Positions 9,348 through 17,062 of a DNA stretch of 55,953 nucleotides are shown here, in pieces (the first letter of the stretch is position 1; every line of letters starts with the position of its first letter). Source of the DNA: Pseudomonas fuscovaginae SE-1 (lineage in GTDB: Bacteria > Pseudomonadota > Gammaproteobacteria > Pseudomonadales > Pseudomonadaceae); assembly GCF_000364705.1 (NCBI RefSeq), contig NZ_AQOH01000292.1, positions 1 to 55,953 of the forward strand, read 5' to 3'. The notes beneath the pieces are model-generated. The model did no database searches. It was not told where the DNA came from and saw nothing but the letters and a program-made list of their open reading frames with translations. The translations under genes and the position numbers were made by a program.

Positions 9348-11134
9348 GCTCCGCTCCTGCGTGTGGTTGCACCGTATTGCCGGCTCAGGCTGAGGCCGGC
9401 GGGGGTTGGGGCCGGCTCGCGCGAGGGCGGGGGCGCCGCCGCTGGCTGTACGCCACCGGCGAGGGCCTTGAGCACCTCGGCGCTCGGCCCGAATGCCTGC
9501 ACCCGGCCCTCGTTGAGCACCAGCAGCTTGTCGGCCTGGGCCAGCGACGAGGTCCGGTGGGTCACCAGAATCACACTGCTGCCCTGCGCCTTGAGCTGAA
9601 CGATGGCGGCGGTGAGTGCCGCTTCGCCGACGGCATCGAGGTTGGAGTTCGGCTCGTCGAGGATCACCAGCCGGGGGCCGCCATACAGTGCCCGAGCCAG
9701 GGCAACCCGTTGTTTCTGCCCACCGGACAGGCCACAGCCATCATCGCCCAACGGAGTGTCATAACCCTGGGGCAGACGCAGGATCAATTCATGCACCCCG
9801 GCCTGAACCGCGGCGGCCACGACCTTTTGCGGATCGGCCTCGCTGAAACGGGCGATGTTCTCGGCAACCGTGCCACTGAACAGTTCGATCGACTGCGGCA
9901 GGTAGCCAATGTGCGGGCCGAGCTCATCGCGGTTCCAGCGATGGATATCCGCGCCATCCAGACGCACCACCCCCGCCAGGGTCGGCCAGACGCCCACCAG
10001 TACCCGCGCCAGGGTGGACTTGCCGGACCCCGACGCCCCCAGCACGCCGAGCACCTCACCGGCCTCGATGGCAAAGCTGACGTGGTGCAGGGTCGCCCCG
10101 CCGCGGCCCGGCGGACCGGCGCTGACTTGCTCGAACGCCACCTGGCCCTTCGGCTCGGGCAGGCTCATGGACGGCTCGCCCTGGGGAAACTCGCGCAACA
10201 ACGCGTCGAGCCGCCGATAGGCCAGCTGGGCCGCGCTCCACTGCTTCCAGACGGCGATCAACTGATCGATAGGGCTCAGCACCCGGCCCATCAGGATCGA
10301 GCCGGCGATCATCATCCCGGAGCTCATGTCACCCTTGATCACCAACAAGGCGCCCAGGCCCAGCACCAGCGATTGCAGGCACAGCCGCAAGGATTTGCTC
10401 AGCGAAGTGACCACCGCGCCGGTGTCGCTGGCCTGATTCTGCCGGGCGAGAAACCGCGAGTGCACCTGGAACCAGCGGCGCCGCAGGGCTCCCAGCATGC
10501 CCATGGCCTGGATGGTCTCGGCATTGTGCAGATGGCTGGTGGCCAACTGGCTGGACTTCTGCGAGTAACCGCTCGCTTCGCCCAACGGCTTGCGGGTCAG
10601 CCATTCGTTGAGGCAGGCCAGCGCGATCAGCAACACCGCCCCGACGCTGGCAAACACCCCGAGCCAGGGATTGAACAGGAAAATCACCAGCAGGTAGAGG
10701 GGGAACCAGGGCGCGTCGAAGAACGCAAACAACGCCGGCCCCGTGAGAAACTGGCGGATATGGGTCAGGTCGCCCAGGGCCTGCCCGGCATGGCCCTCGC
10801 CACGCAACAGGTTGCGCTCGAACGCCGCCTGGTAGACCCGCAGGTTGAACTGCCGTTCGAGCCGGCTGCCGATGCGGATCACGATAAAACTGCGCAGGGT
10901 TTCCAGCAGGCCGATGAAGGCGAAAAAGCCCACCACCATCAGCGTCAACATCACCAGGGTGGTTTCGTTCTGCGAGGTCAGCACCCGGTCGTAGACCTGC
11001 AGCATGTAGATCGACGGCACCAGCATCAGCACGTTGATCAGGGCGGTGAAACAACCAACGCTGATCAACGTGTTCCTGTACTCGCCGAGCACACGGAACA
11101 ACGGTGTGCCGGCCATCATTTTCAACGACTTCAT
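9344..11134 (-). CDS. aprD: AprD, ABC transporter of the type I exporter
   Basis: A 596-residue fused membrane/ATPase subunit of the PrtD family. The N-terminal half has about six membrane helices. The nucleotide-binding domain shows Walker A GASGSGKST (about residue 370), the signature LSGGQKQR, Walker B LVILDEP and the switch region THRTSS. It recognises the C-terminal signals of RTX proteases and lipases and energises export. It starts 80 nt after inh, beyond a strong terminator-like hairpin, so its expression may be partly uncoupled from the proteases. Confidence 0.95.
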   Translation of the reverse strand: MKSLKMMAGTPLFRVLGEYRNTLISVGCFTALINVLMLVPSIYMLQVYDRVLTSQNETTLVMLTLMVVGFFAFIGLLETLRSFIVIRIGSRLERQFNLRVYQAAFERNLLRGEGHAGQALGDLTHIRQFLTGPALFAFFDAPWFPLYLLVIFLFNPWLGVFASVGAVLLIALACLNEWLTRKPLGEASGYSQKSSQLATSHLHNAETIQAMGMLGALRRRWFQVHSRFLARQNQASDTGAVVTSLSKSLRLCLQSLVLGLGALLVIKGDMSSGMMIAGSILMGRVLSPIDQLIAVWKQWSAAQLAYRRLDALLREFPQGEPSMSLPEPKGQVAFEQVSAGPPGRGGATLHHVSFAIEAGEVLGVLGASGSGKSTLARVLVGVWPTLAGVVRLDGADIHRWNRDELGPHIGYLPQSIELFSGTVAENIARFSEADPQKVVAAAVQAGVHELILRLPQGYDTPLGDDGCGLSGGQKQRVALARALYGGPRLVILDEPNSNLDAVGEAALTAAIVQLKAQGSSVILVTHRTSSLAQADKLLVLNEGRVQAFGPSAEVLKALAGGVQPAAAPPPSREPAPTPAGLSLSRQYGATTRRSGA

Positions 11135-11163
11135 CTATCGTCCCTGATCCTACCGATTCCAAA

Positions 11164-11205
11164 AAATCCCGGGGCCTGGGCGACCGCCACGCTGTCACCC
11201 AGGCC
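11164..11205 (-). terminator. Intrinsic terminator between inh and aprD
   Basis: On the minus strand GGCCTGGGTGAC pairs with GTCGCCCAGGCC (12 bp, one G-T) around a 9-nt loop, and a run of six T follows a few bases later. This is a textbook Rho-independent terminator inside an otherwise collinear block. It could act as an attenuator giving more protease/inhibitor than exporter transcript. Confidence 0.75.
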
Positions 11206-11214
11206 GCCAGTCGT

Positions 11215-11604
11215 TCACTGCGACTTGCGCAACAGCACCAGCGTCCTGCCATCTTGCAGGCGAGCTTCGTAAAGGCCCTCCTCCTGCCGGTTCAGGTGAA
11301 CGATTCCGACGCCCTCGGCGCCATAGAACCAGATACCATCCGGGGTCGGCTCCCAGCGGGTCGGCCGCTGCCCCAGCCAAGCCGCCGCACAATCGAGATC
11401 ACCCGCCAGGGCCGGCGCCTGGGCCGACAGTTGCAGTTCACAGGCCCCGGCGCGGTCCTCCTGGGGATATAACTGCCAGTCACCGGCCAGTGTCTCGGGG
11501 CTGGGGAGGATCAAGCTTCGTGCCATACACTGTTCTCCAGTAAAAAACATCGATGCGGCCAGCAGCCACACCATCGATACACGGGGGATGAATCTGCCGA
11601 TCAT
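11215..11604 (-). CDS. inh: Inh/AprI, periplasmic inhibitor of serralysin proteases
   Basis: A 129-residue protein with a signal sequence (about MIGRFIPRVSMVWLLAASMFF). The mature part begins near ARSLILPSPETLAGDWQL, which aligns with the N-terminal strand that inhibitors of this family insert into the protease cleft. Two cysteines (GACEL, LDCAA) match the conserved disulfide, and WEPTPDGIWF is family-typical. It protects the periplasm from misdirected protease. I chose the ATG at 11604, preceded by GAGGG, over an in-frame GTG at 11622. It is the only inhibitor gene beside five proteases. Confidence 0.92.
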   Translation of the reverse strand: MIGRFIPRVSMVWLLAASMFFTGEQCMARSLILPSPETLAGDWQLYPQEDRAGACELQLSAQAPALAGDLDCAAAWLGQRPTRWEPTPDGIWFYGAEGVGIVHLNRQEEGLYEARLQDGRTLVLLRKSQ

Positions 11605-11660
11605 GAGCCCTCGCCACCTCACAGGAAGGCAGCGCGGCTGCGCTGCCGGTCAATCTTCAA

Positions 11661-13067
11661 TCAGGCCAGGATATCCGTGGCCCGCACCTGCCCCACCGTC
11701 AACACCCGGAAGTCGGCGACACCGTTGCCGGTGAAATCGACCTCGAGGGCGCCATCGTCGAACCGTGGGGAATAGCTCAATACCGCTTGGCCGGCCTGCC
11801 CGGTAAAGGTCTTGACGAAATTCAGGCCCGCGCCCCGGGTGATGGCGGTCAGGTCGATGCGGTCCTGGCCGCTGCAAAAATCGAGGATCTGGTCGGGAGC
11901 CGCCACGCTCGAATCCGATATCGCCCGGAACTCGAAGGTGTCCCGGCCCGCTGCGCCCCACAGCTTGTCGGCGCCGCCGGCACCGCGCAGGATATCGCTG
12001 CCGTCACCGCCACGCAGTTCGTTGACCAGATCGTTGCCGATCAGCCGGTCGTTGCCCGAGCCGCCGATGGCATTTTCAATCATCACACCGTGGGCGATGG
12101 AGACATTGCCCACCAGCCCGCCCACGTCGGAAAACGCACCGGCGTTGAGGTCGATTCTCTGGTTTTCGTTGAAGCCGGAGAAGTCCAGGGTGTCGTTGCC
12201 GCCGCCATCCCAGACCGAGAACACCAGCTTGTCCGTGGAGGACCTGGCGCTCAGGAAGTCGCGATTGGTGTTGGAATTGAAACCGTAGACGCTGTCGTCG
12301 GTACGGGTGGCGTGATTGGCCCCATAGAGCTTCTGGATCGCCGCGATATCGTCGATCAGAGGAGCCGAGGCGTAGGCCCGCTCGCCGTTCCGGGTGAAAC
12401 TTTGGCCGCTGTGACTTTCGTTCCAGTAACTCATGACACTGTAAGCCCTGGTGTCCTGCGCGTACTCGGCTTTCGCGTAGCTGATCCCCGATGTATCGGC
12501 ATCGTAGTCGCTGGGATGGGACAGGCCCAGGTTATGGCCTATCTCATGGACCAGGGTCTGGCGGTCAAAGTTGTTCAGGCCTGGCGCCTGGGCAGTCGTG
12601 TCGTCGACCAGATACCAGGACTGGCCGTCGTAGATGGGGTTGATGTTCGGCTGGAAGGCGAACGCGACACCCTCTTGCGCCGACTGGCTGTTGCCAAACG
12701 TCAGGTGACCGTCACCGCCCGTTTGCGCCTCGGTGAAGGCGATGTCGGCGACATCGGCCCAGGCCTGCAGGGCGAGTGCCGCCTGCGCCTTCTGCAACGA
12801 GCTGAACTCGCTGAAACCGCGCAGCCCCATCTTGATGAAGGCCTGGTTCGGTGCACTGAGGAAGCTGTAGGTCAGGTCGATCTTGCCGTCGCCGTTGCGG
12901 TCCAGCCAGGCATGCCCGTGACGGATGATCTGCTGCGCCGCCTGCTCCGAGGTGTAGGAGGGTTTGCCATTGAGCAAGGCCTGCCCGCCACGCTCGACGG
13001 GTTCGGGGCGATCGGTGGCCGATGCCGGCCGCGCCGGGATGGCGCCATGGCCATGGGAAGTTGTCAT
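11661..13067 (-). CDS. Serralysin-type zinc metalloprotease, copy 6 (next to inh)
   Basis: A 468-residue secreted protease (M10B). The N-terminal propeptide-like segment has the family motif GKPSYTSEQAAQQI. Zinc and catalytic residues lie in HEIGHNLGLSHP, with the Met-turn in SVMSYWNE. The second half has RTX repeats (GGSGNDRLIGNDLVNELRGGDGSDILRGAGGADKLWG) and the serralysin C-terminal domain, ending in the type I signal DILA. The start lies in the conserved leader block with TTAAGGAG. All catalytic residues are present, so it is probably active. It is the last protease of the array, 56 nt before inh. Confidence 0.94.
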   Translation of the reverse strand: MTTSHGHGAIPARPASATDRPEPVERGGQALLNGKPSYTSEQAAQQIIRHGHAWLDRNGDGKIDLTYSFLSAPNQAFIKMGLRGFSEFSSLQKAQAALALQAWADVADIAFTEAQTGGDGHLTFGNSQSAQEGVAFAFQPNINPIYDGQSWYLVDDTTAQAPGLNNFDRQTLVHEIGHNLGLSHPSDYDADTSGISYAKAEYAQDTRAYSVMSYWNESHSGQSFTRNGERAYASAPLIDDIAAIQKLYGANHATRTDDSVYGFNSNTNRDFLSARSSTDKLVFSVWDGGGNDTLDFSGFNENQRIDLNAGAFSDVGGLVGNVSIAHGVMIENAIGGSGNDRLIGNDLVNELRGGDGSDILRGAGGADKLWGAAGRDTFEFRAISDSSVAAPDQILDFCSGQDRIDLTAITRGAGLNFVKTFTGQAGQAVLSYSPRFDDGALEVDFTGNGVADFRVLTVGQVRATDILA

Positions 13068-13099
13068 GCTCGCTCCTTAAGACAGGGAGAACGCTATCG

Positions 13100-13125
13100 G
13101 GGAGGCGGCGTTCGCGCCACCTCCC
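13100..13125 (-). other. Conserved GC-rich hairpin after the RTX-only gene
   Basis: GGGAGGCGGCG and CGCCACCTCCC form a stem of about 11 bp around TTCG, 12 nt after the stop codon at 13137. Near-identical hairpins occur at the same distance after copies 1 and 2. No long T-run follows, so it looks more like an mRNA-end or processing structure than a clean terminator. Confidence 0.7.
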
Positions 13126-13136
13126 GTGTCACTCGG

Positions 13137-13763
13137 TCAGGCCAGGATATCCGTGAGCACCGCCTGCCCCACGGTCATGACGCGGAAATCGGCCATGCCG
13201 TTGCCGGTGAAGTCGATCGTCAGGTCGTATCCGAGTACCGCCTCACCGGCACGTCCGCTGAACTGCTCGACAAACGTCAGGCCCGATCCACCGGTGATGC
13301 CGGTCACGTCGATCTTGTCCTGGCCGCTGACGAAGTCCACGAGCCAATCGGCATGCTCGGGTGTCGAGTCCGAAACGTTGCGATACAGGAAGGTGTCCCG
13401 GCCCGCTCCGCCCTCCAGCCAGTCGAGCCCGGCACCACCTTCGAGCATATCGTCGCCGTCGCCCCCCTTCAGGGTGTCTTCGCCATTGCCGCCGTTGAGA
13501 TGGTCGTTGCCGCGACCACCGATCAGCCGGTCGTCGCCATCGCCACCGTAGAGTGCGCTGTCCTCATCGCCGCCCTCCAGCGTGTCGTTACCCGCACCGC
13601 CACGCAGCACATCGTGGCCGCCGCCACCGACAATATGGTTGTCCAGGGCATTGCCGACGATGAAATCATGGCCAGGCGTGCCCATGAAGTCGACGGCCTG
13701 CTCCTGAGGAGCGCCTTTTGCCTGGATAATAGGTTTCAGTGCGAAGGAAGTGATAGTCGTCAT
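13137..13763 (-). CDS. RTX protein with serralysin C-terminal domain but no protease domain
   Basis: A 208-residue protein. It begins with about 30 residues unlike any protease domain, then has roughly seven RTX nonapeptide units (for example GGAGNDTLEGGDEDSALYGG, GGRGNDHLNGG). The last ~90 residues are the serralysin-type C-terminal export domain (DFVSGQDKIDVTGITGG...VLTDILA). No HExxH or Met-turn is present. It sits in frame and collinear between proteases, with its own AAGGAAA ribosome-binding site. It should be exported by AprDEF. Its role is unknown: a calcium-binding scaffold, an exporter competitor or decoy, or a remnant after loss of the catalytic part are all possible. Confidence 0.88.
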   Translation of the reverse strand: MTTITSFALKPIIQAKGAPQEQAVDFMGTPGHDFIVGNALDNHIVGGGGHDVLRGGAGNDTLEGGDEDSALYGGDGDDRLIGGRGNDHLNGGNGEDTLKGGDGDDMLEGGAGLDWLEGGAGRDTFLYRNVSDSTPEHADWLVDFVSGQDKIDVTGITGGSGLTFVEQFSGRAGEAVLGYDLTIDFTGNGMADFRVMTVGQAVLTDILA

Positions 13764-13905
13764 TTTGAATGGTTTCCTTAAATATGAATAACCGGGCGAA
13801 CAGCAACTGTTCGATAATCAAGGCTGTATCGGGCTGACGCTTGCATACCGTCATCCATCAATACCGGCCGTGTTGTGTTTTGCATGCGTGCTCCCCTTGA
13901 CGAAG

Positions 13906-15264
13906 TCAGGCCAGGATGTCCGTGAACGCCATCCGGCCGACCGTGGTGATTTGGAAGTCCGCCTGGCCCCGCCCGGAAAAATCGACCGCCAGGGTCCCCT
14001 GGTTGGTCTGCGCGTCGTAGCTCAACAGCGCTTCGCCAGCCCGTCCGCTGAACGCCTTGACGACGTTCAGTCCCGAGCCCCCGGTGATCGCGCCCAGGCC
14101 GATCTGGTCTTCGCCACTGACGAAATCCATGATCCGGTCGGCCGCCAGCGGCGTCGAATCGGAAATGGCCCCGTAGGTGAAAAGATCATTGCCCTCCCCA
14201 CCCCACAGCCTGTCCGCGCCACCGCCGCCATAGAGGATGTCGTTGCCGGCACCGCCACGCAGTTCGTTGGTCACCTCGTTGCCGCCGAGATAGTCGTTAC
14301 CCGAGCCTGCAATGGCGTTCTCGAGCGTGACGCCCCTGGCAATCGAGACGTTGCCGACCAGGCCCCCCACATTGGAAAACGAACCGGCCTGCAGGTTGAT
14401 CTCCTGGTTCTGCGAGAAGCCGGAGAAGTCCAGGGTGTCATTGCCGCCTCCGTCCCAGACCGCGAACACCAGGGCATCCGAAGGTGACCTGGCACTCAGG
14501 TGGTCACGTTCGGTGTTGGAGTTGAACCCATAGACGGTGTCGTCGGCACGGGTGGCGTAGTTGGCACCATAGAGCATCTGGATCGCCGCGATATCGTCGC
14601 GCAACGGACCGGATGCACAGGTCTCGACGCCATTGCTGACGAAGCTCTGCCCGGTATGCCTTTCGCTGAAGTAGCTCATGACGCTGAAGCCCAGCGAATC
14701 CTGCGCATAGCTGGCGTCCTTGTAACCCGGCTCACCCCGGCTGGCGGAATAGTCGCCGGGGTGAGACAGGCCCAGGACATGACCAATCTCGTGAACCAAG
14801 GCCAGGCGCCCGAAATTGCCCGGAGCCGGTGTCGTATTGGCGTCATAGCGACTGTTGGCCAGGTACCAGGACTGCCCGTCGAACTCCGGATCGGAGCCAG
14901 GGCGAAACGAGAACGCCGAACCACCCGATGAGCCGTCGCTGTAGTTGCCGAACAGCAGATGCCCCTCACCACCACTGTGCGCCTCGGTGAAACGCAGGTT
15001 GGCGACATCCGCCCAGGCCTGCAGAGCCTTGACCGCCTGCTGCCTCTGCAACTCGTTGAACTGGCCGAAATCGCCGACGCCCAGGTCGAACTTCAGCTGG
15101 ATGTAGTTCGAGGGCGGCACGTCCGCGAAGGCATAGGTCAGATCGACCGCACCGCTGCCGTCCTCATCTTTCCAGGGCTGGGCGCCACGGGCGATCTGCC
15201 GTGCCGCCTGGTCCACGGTGTAGTTCGGCTTGTCGCCTGCGGAACCGGAAGGGTTAGTTGTCAC
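13906..15264 (-). CDS. Serralysin-type zinc metalloprotease, copy 4
   Basis: A 452-residue M10B protease, the shortest catalytic copy. The propeptide contains DKPNYTVDQAARQI. The active site is HEIGHVLGLSHPGDY, and the Met-turn region reads SVMSYFSE, with Phe where the other copies have Trp. RTX repeats include GGAGNDILYGGGGADRLWGGEGNDLF; the C-terminus ends DILA. The start codon is GTG, placed by the conserved leader (TTGAGGATTTCGC before GTGACA). It begins only 30 nt after copy 3, so the two are surely co-transcribed. Confidence 0.93.
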   Translation of the reverse strand: MTTNPSGSAGDKPNYTVDQAARQIARGAQPWKDEDGSGAVDLTYAFADVPPSNYIQLKFDLGVGDFGQFNELQRQQAVKALQAWADVANLRFTEAHSGGEGHLLFGNYSDGSSGGSAFSFRPGSDPEFDGQSWYLANSRYDANTTPAPGNFGRLALVHEIGHVLGLSHPGDYSASRGEPGYKDASYAQDSLGFSVMSYFSERHTGQSFVSNGVETCASGPLRDDIAAIQMLYGANYATRADDTVYGFNSNTERDHLSARSPSDALVFAVWDGGGNDTLDFSGFSQNQEINLQAGSFSNVGGLVGNVSIARGVTLENAIAGSGNDYLGGNEVTNELRGGAGNDILYGGGGADRLWGGEGNDLFTYGAISDSTPLAADRIMDFVSGEDQIGLGAITGGSGLNVVKAFSGRAGEALLSYDAQTNQGTLAVDFSGRGQADFQITTVGRMAFTDILA

Positions 15265-15294
15265 GCGAAATCCTCAAGCAGGGAGCACAGGGCA

Positions 15295-16770
15295 TCAGGC
15301 CACGATATCCGTGGCCGCTACCCGACCGACCGTGGTGATCTGGAAATCCGCCACGCCCAATCCTGCGAAATCGACTTCCAGGCTGCCCTGGTTGGTGGCC
15401 TCGTCATATTTCACCACTGCCTCCCGGGCATTGCCGGTGAACTCGGTGACGAACTTCAGGTCCGCTCCGCGGGTCATGCCGGCCAGGCTGATGGTGTCTT
15501 CGCCACTGACGAAGTCCATGATCCGGTCGGCCGCCAGCGGCTTCGAATCGGAAACGGCGGAGAAGATGAAGATGTCCTTGCCCTCGCCCCCCCACAGCGT
15601 GTCCGCGCCGCCGCCGCCCTTGAGCACGTCGTTGCCGGCACCACCGCGCAGCTCGTTGTCCAGTTCGTTGCCGACCAGCAGGTCGTTGCCCAAACCGCCG
15701 ATGGCGTTCTCGATGCTGACGCCCTGGGCAATCGAGACATTGCCGCGCATGCCGCCAACATTGGAGAGCGAACCGGCATTCAGGTTGATCTCCTGGTCCT
15801 GGGTAAAGCCGGAGTAGTCCAGGGTATCATTGCCGCCACCGTCCCAGATCGAGCAGATCAGCTGGTCAGTAGGCGACTGGGCACTCAGGTAGTCACGCTG
15901 GCTGTTGGAGTTGAACCCATAGACGGTGTCATCGGCCCGGATGTTGTAGTTGGCGCCGTACAGCGCCTGGATCGCGGCGATATCGTGCAGCTGCGGCGCT
16001 GCGGGATAGGCTTGCGAACCGTCCTTGGTGAAGTTGTGGCCCGTGTTGGTCTCGCTCCAATAGCTCATCACGCTGTAGGTGGCGGAGTCCTCGATGTAGG
16101 CGGCCTTATTGGCGTAGCCATCGTCCGCACTGAACAGGTCCCATAACCAGTCGAACCAGCCCGGCGCTTCGGCGTTGTAACGACCGGGATGATTGAGGCC
16201 CAGGGTATGGCCGATCTCGTGGGTCAGGGTCGAGCGGCCATAGTTGTTCAGCATCGGCAGGCTGTTGGGGCCGTCGATTGTGCCACTTCTGCCCTGCAGC
16301 CAACCGGACCAACTGTCGTCAGTGGGAATCCGGTACCACGACTGGCCGTCCAGGTAGGGGTTGACACCCGGCCGGAATGCGAACGCCGCCATGCCCTCCA
16401 GGCCTTCACTGAAGTTGCCAAAGGTCAGGTGCCCTTCCCCTTTTCCCCTGTCAGCCTCGGTAAACGTCACATTGGCCACATCCGCCCAGGATTGCATGGC
16501 CAGAACCGCCTGGGCTTTCTGCTGAGCGTTGAACTCACTGAACCCCTTGAGCTTCCAGGCGAAAAGCAGGTTCGGCGCGGTGAGAAACTCGTAGGTGAGT
16601 TCCACTCGGCCATTGCCGTCCTGGTCCTCCCATACCTCGCGGGCACGGGCAATCTGCTGCGCGGCCTCGTCCACCGAATAGGAAGGTTTTCCGGGAGCCT
16701 GCAAACTATATTGATATGGGTCCGACGGCGCTTGTCCATGGGATGCTGTATTGGAACTAAGAGATGTCAT
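15295..16770 (-). CDS. Serralysin-type zinc metalloprotease, copy 3, with Trp-rich insertions
   Basis: A 491-residue M10B protease. The propeptide motif is GKPSYSVDEAAQQI. The active site is HEIGHTLGLNHPGRY and the Met-turn is SVMSYWSE. Compared with copy 1 it has about 14 extra residues just before the zinc motif (DDSWSGWLQGRSGTIDG) and about 13 extra between the zinc motif and Met-turn (APGWFDWLWDLFSADDG). Both are Trp-rich and should border the cleft, suggesting altered substrate choice. RTX repeats and the DIVA C-terminus are intact. Confidence 0.94.
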   Translation of the reverse strand: MTSLSSNTASHGQAPSDPYQYSLQAPGKPSYSVDEAAQQIARAREVWEDQDGNGRVELTYEFLTAPNLLFAWKLKGFSEFNAQQKAQAVLAMQSWADVANVTFTEADRGKGEGHLTFGNFSEGLEGMAAFAFRPGVNPYLDGQSWYRIPTDDSWSGWLQGRSGTIDGPNSLPMLNNYGRSTLTHEIGHTLGLNHPGRYNAEAPGWFDWLWDLFSADDGYANKAAYIEDSATYSVMSYWSETNTGHNFTKDGSQAYPAAPQLHDIAAIQALYGANYNIRADDTVYGFNSNSQRDYLSAQSPTDQLICSIWDGGGNDTLDYSGFTQDQEINLNAGSLSNVGGMRGNVSIAQGVSIENAIGGLGNDLLVGNELDNELRGGAGNDVLKGGGGADTLWGGEGKDIFIFSAVSDSKPLAADRIMDFVSGEDTISLAGMTRGADLKFVTEFTGNAREAVVKYDEATNQGSLEVDFAGLGVADFQITTVGRVAATDIVA

Positions 16771-16779
16771 GCTAAATCC

Positions 16780-16878
16780 TTAAGGCATGGAGAAACTTGC
16801 TCGAACAGGCAACTTGCCGATAACGAGCAAACCTATTGGACTTCTCCTTGCCAGTAGCCTCCTGCAAATAACGCTCAT
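16780..16878 (-). CDS. Possible small leader ORF upstream of protease copy 3
   Basis: A 32-residue frame starting MSVICRRLLARR and ending just before the protease; its TAA stop merges with the protease ribosome-binding site (TAAGGA). An equivalent frame precedes copy 2 with the same start (MSAICR) and shared LP-R-FS residues, and several differences between the two are synonymous. No clear ribosome-binding site precedes the ATG, so translation is uncertain. It may simply be a duplicated untranslated leader. Confidence 0.35.
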   Translation of the reverse strand: MSVICRRLLARRSPIGLLVIGKLPVRASFSMP

Positions 16879-17027
16879 CCATCGTTTCAACGCACAACTT
16901 TTGAAAAAGCTATCTGAAGCGTGTTCAGCAGCGAGCGGAAAATTCGACAAGACAGTTACATTATCCAGACTGTCCACCCGGGATTTCCCTGCTGCTCAAG
17001 TAACGGCAACTTCCCGACGCGACTTTT

Positions 17028-17050
17028 GGAGGTGGCGCGGACGCCACCTC
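17028..17050 (-). other. Conserved GC-rich hairpin after protease copy 2
   Basis: AGGTGGCG and CGCCACCT form a perfect 8-bp stem around CGGA, 12-13 nt after the stop of copy 2. The preceding bases (TGAGTTGATGAAACAG on the minus strand) match the region after copy 1 (TGAGTCGATGAAACGG), so the 3' end and hairpin were duplicated together. Confidence 0.7.
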
Positions 17051-17062
17051 TGTTTCATCAAC

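Noticed and set aside
9344..11134. AprD as a separate ABC exporter for an unrelated peptide or bacteriocin
   Set aside because: It has no peptidase domain, and its position with inh, AprE, AprF and RTX substrates fits the protease/lipase exporter.
13400..13660. Regularly spaced short repeats that could suggest a CRISPR array
   Set aside because: They are 27-nt coding units for calcium-binding nonapeptides within an open reading frame, not direct repeats with unique spacers.
11787..13781. A 664-codon open frame on the plus strand across a protease and the RTX-only gene
   Set aside because: Its repetitive sequence is the antisense of RTX repeats, and similar shadows occur over every protease copy.
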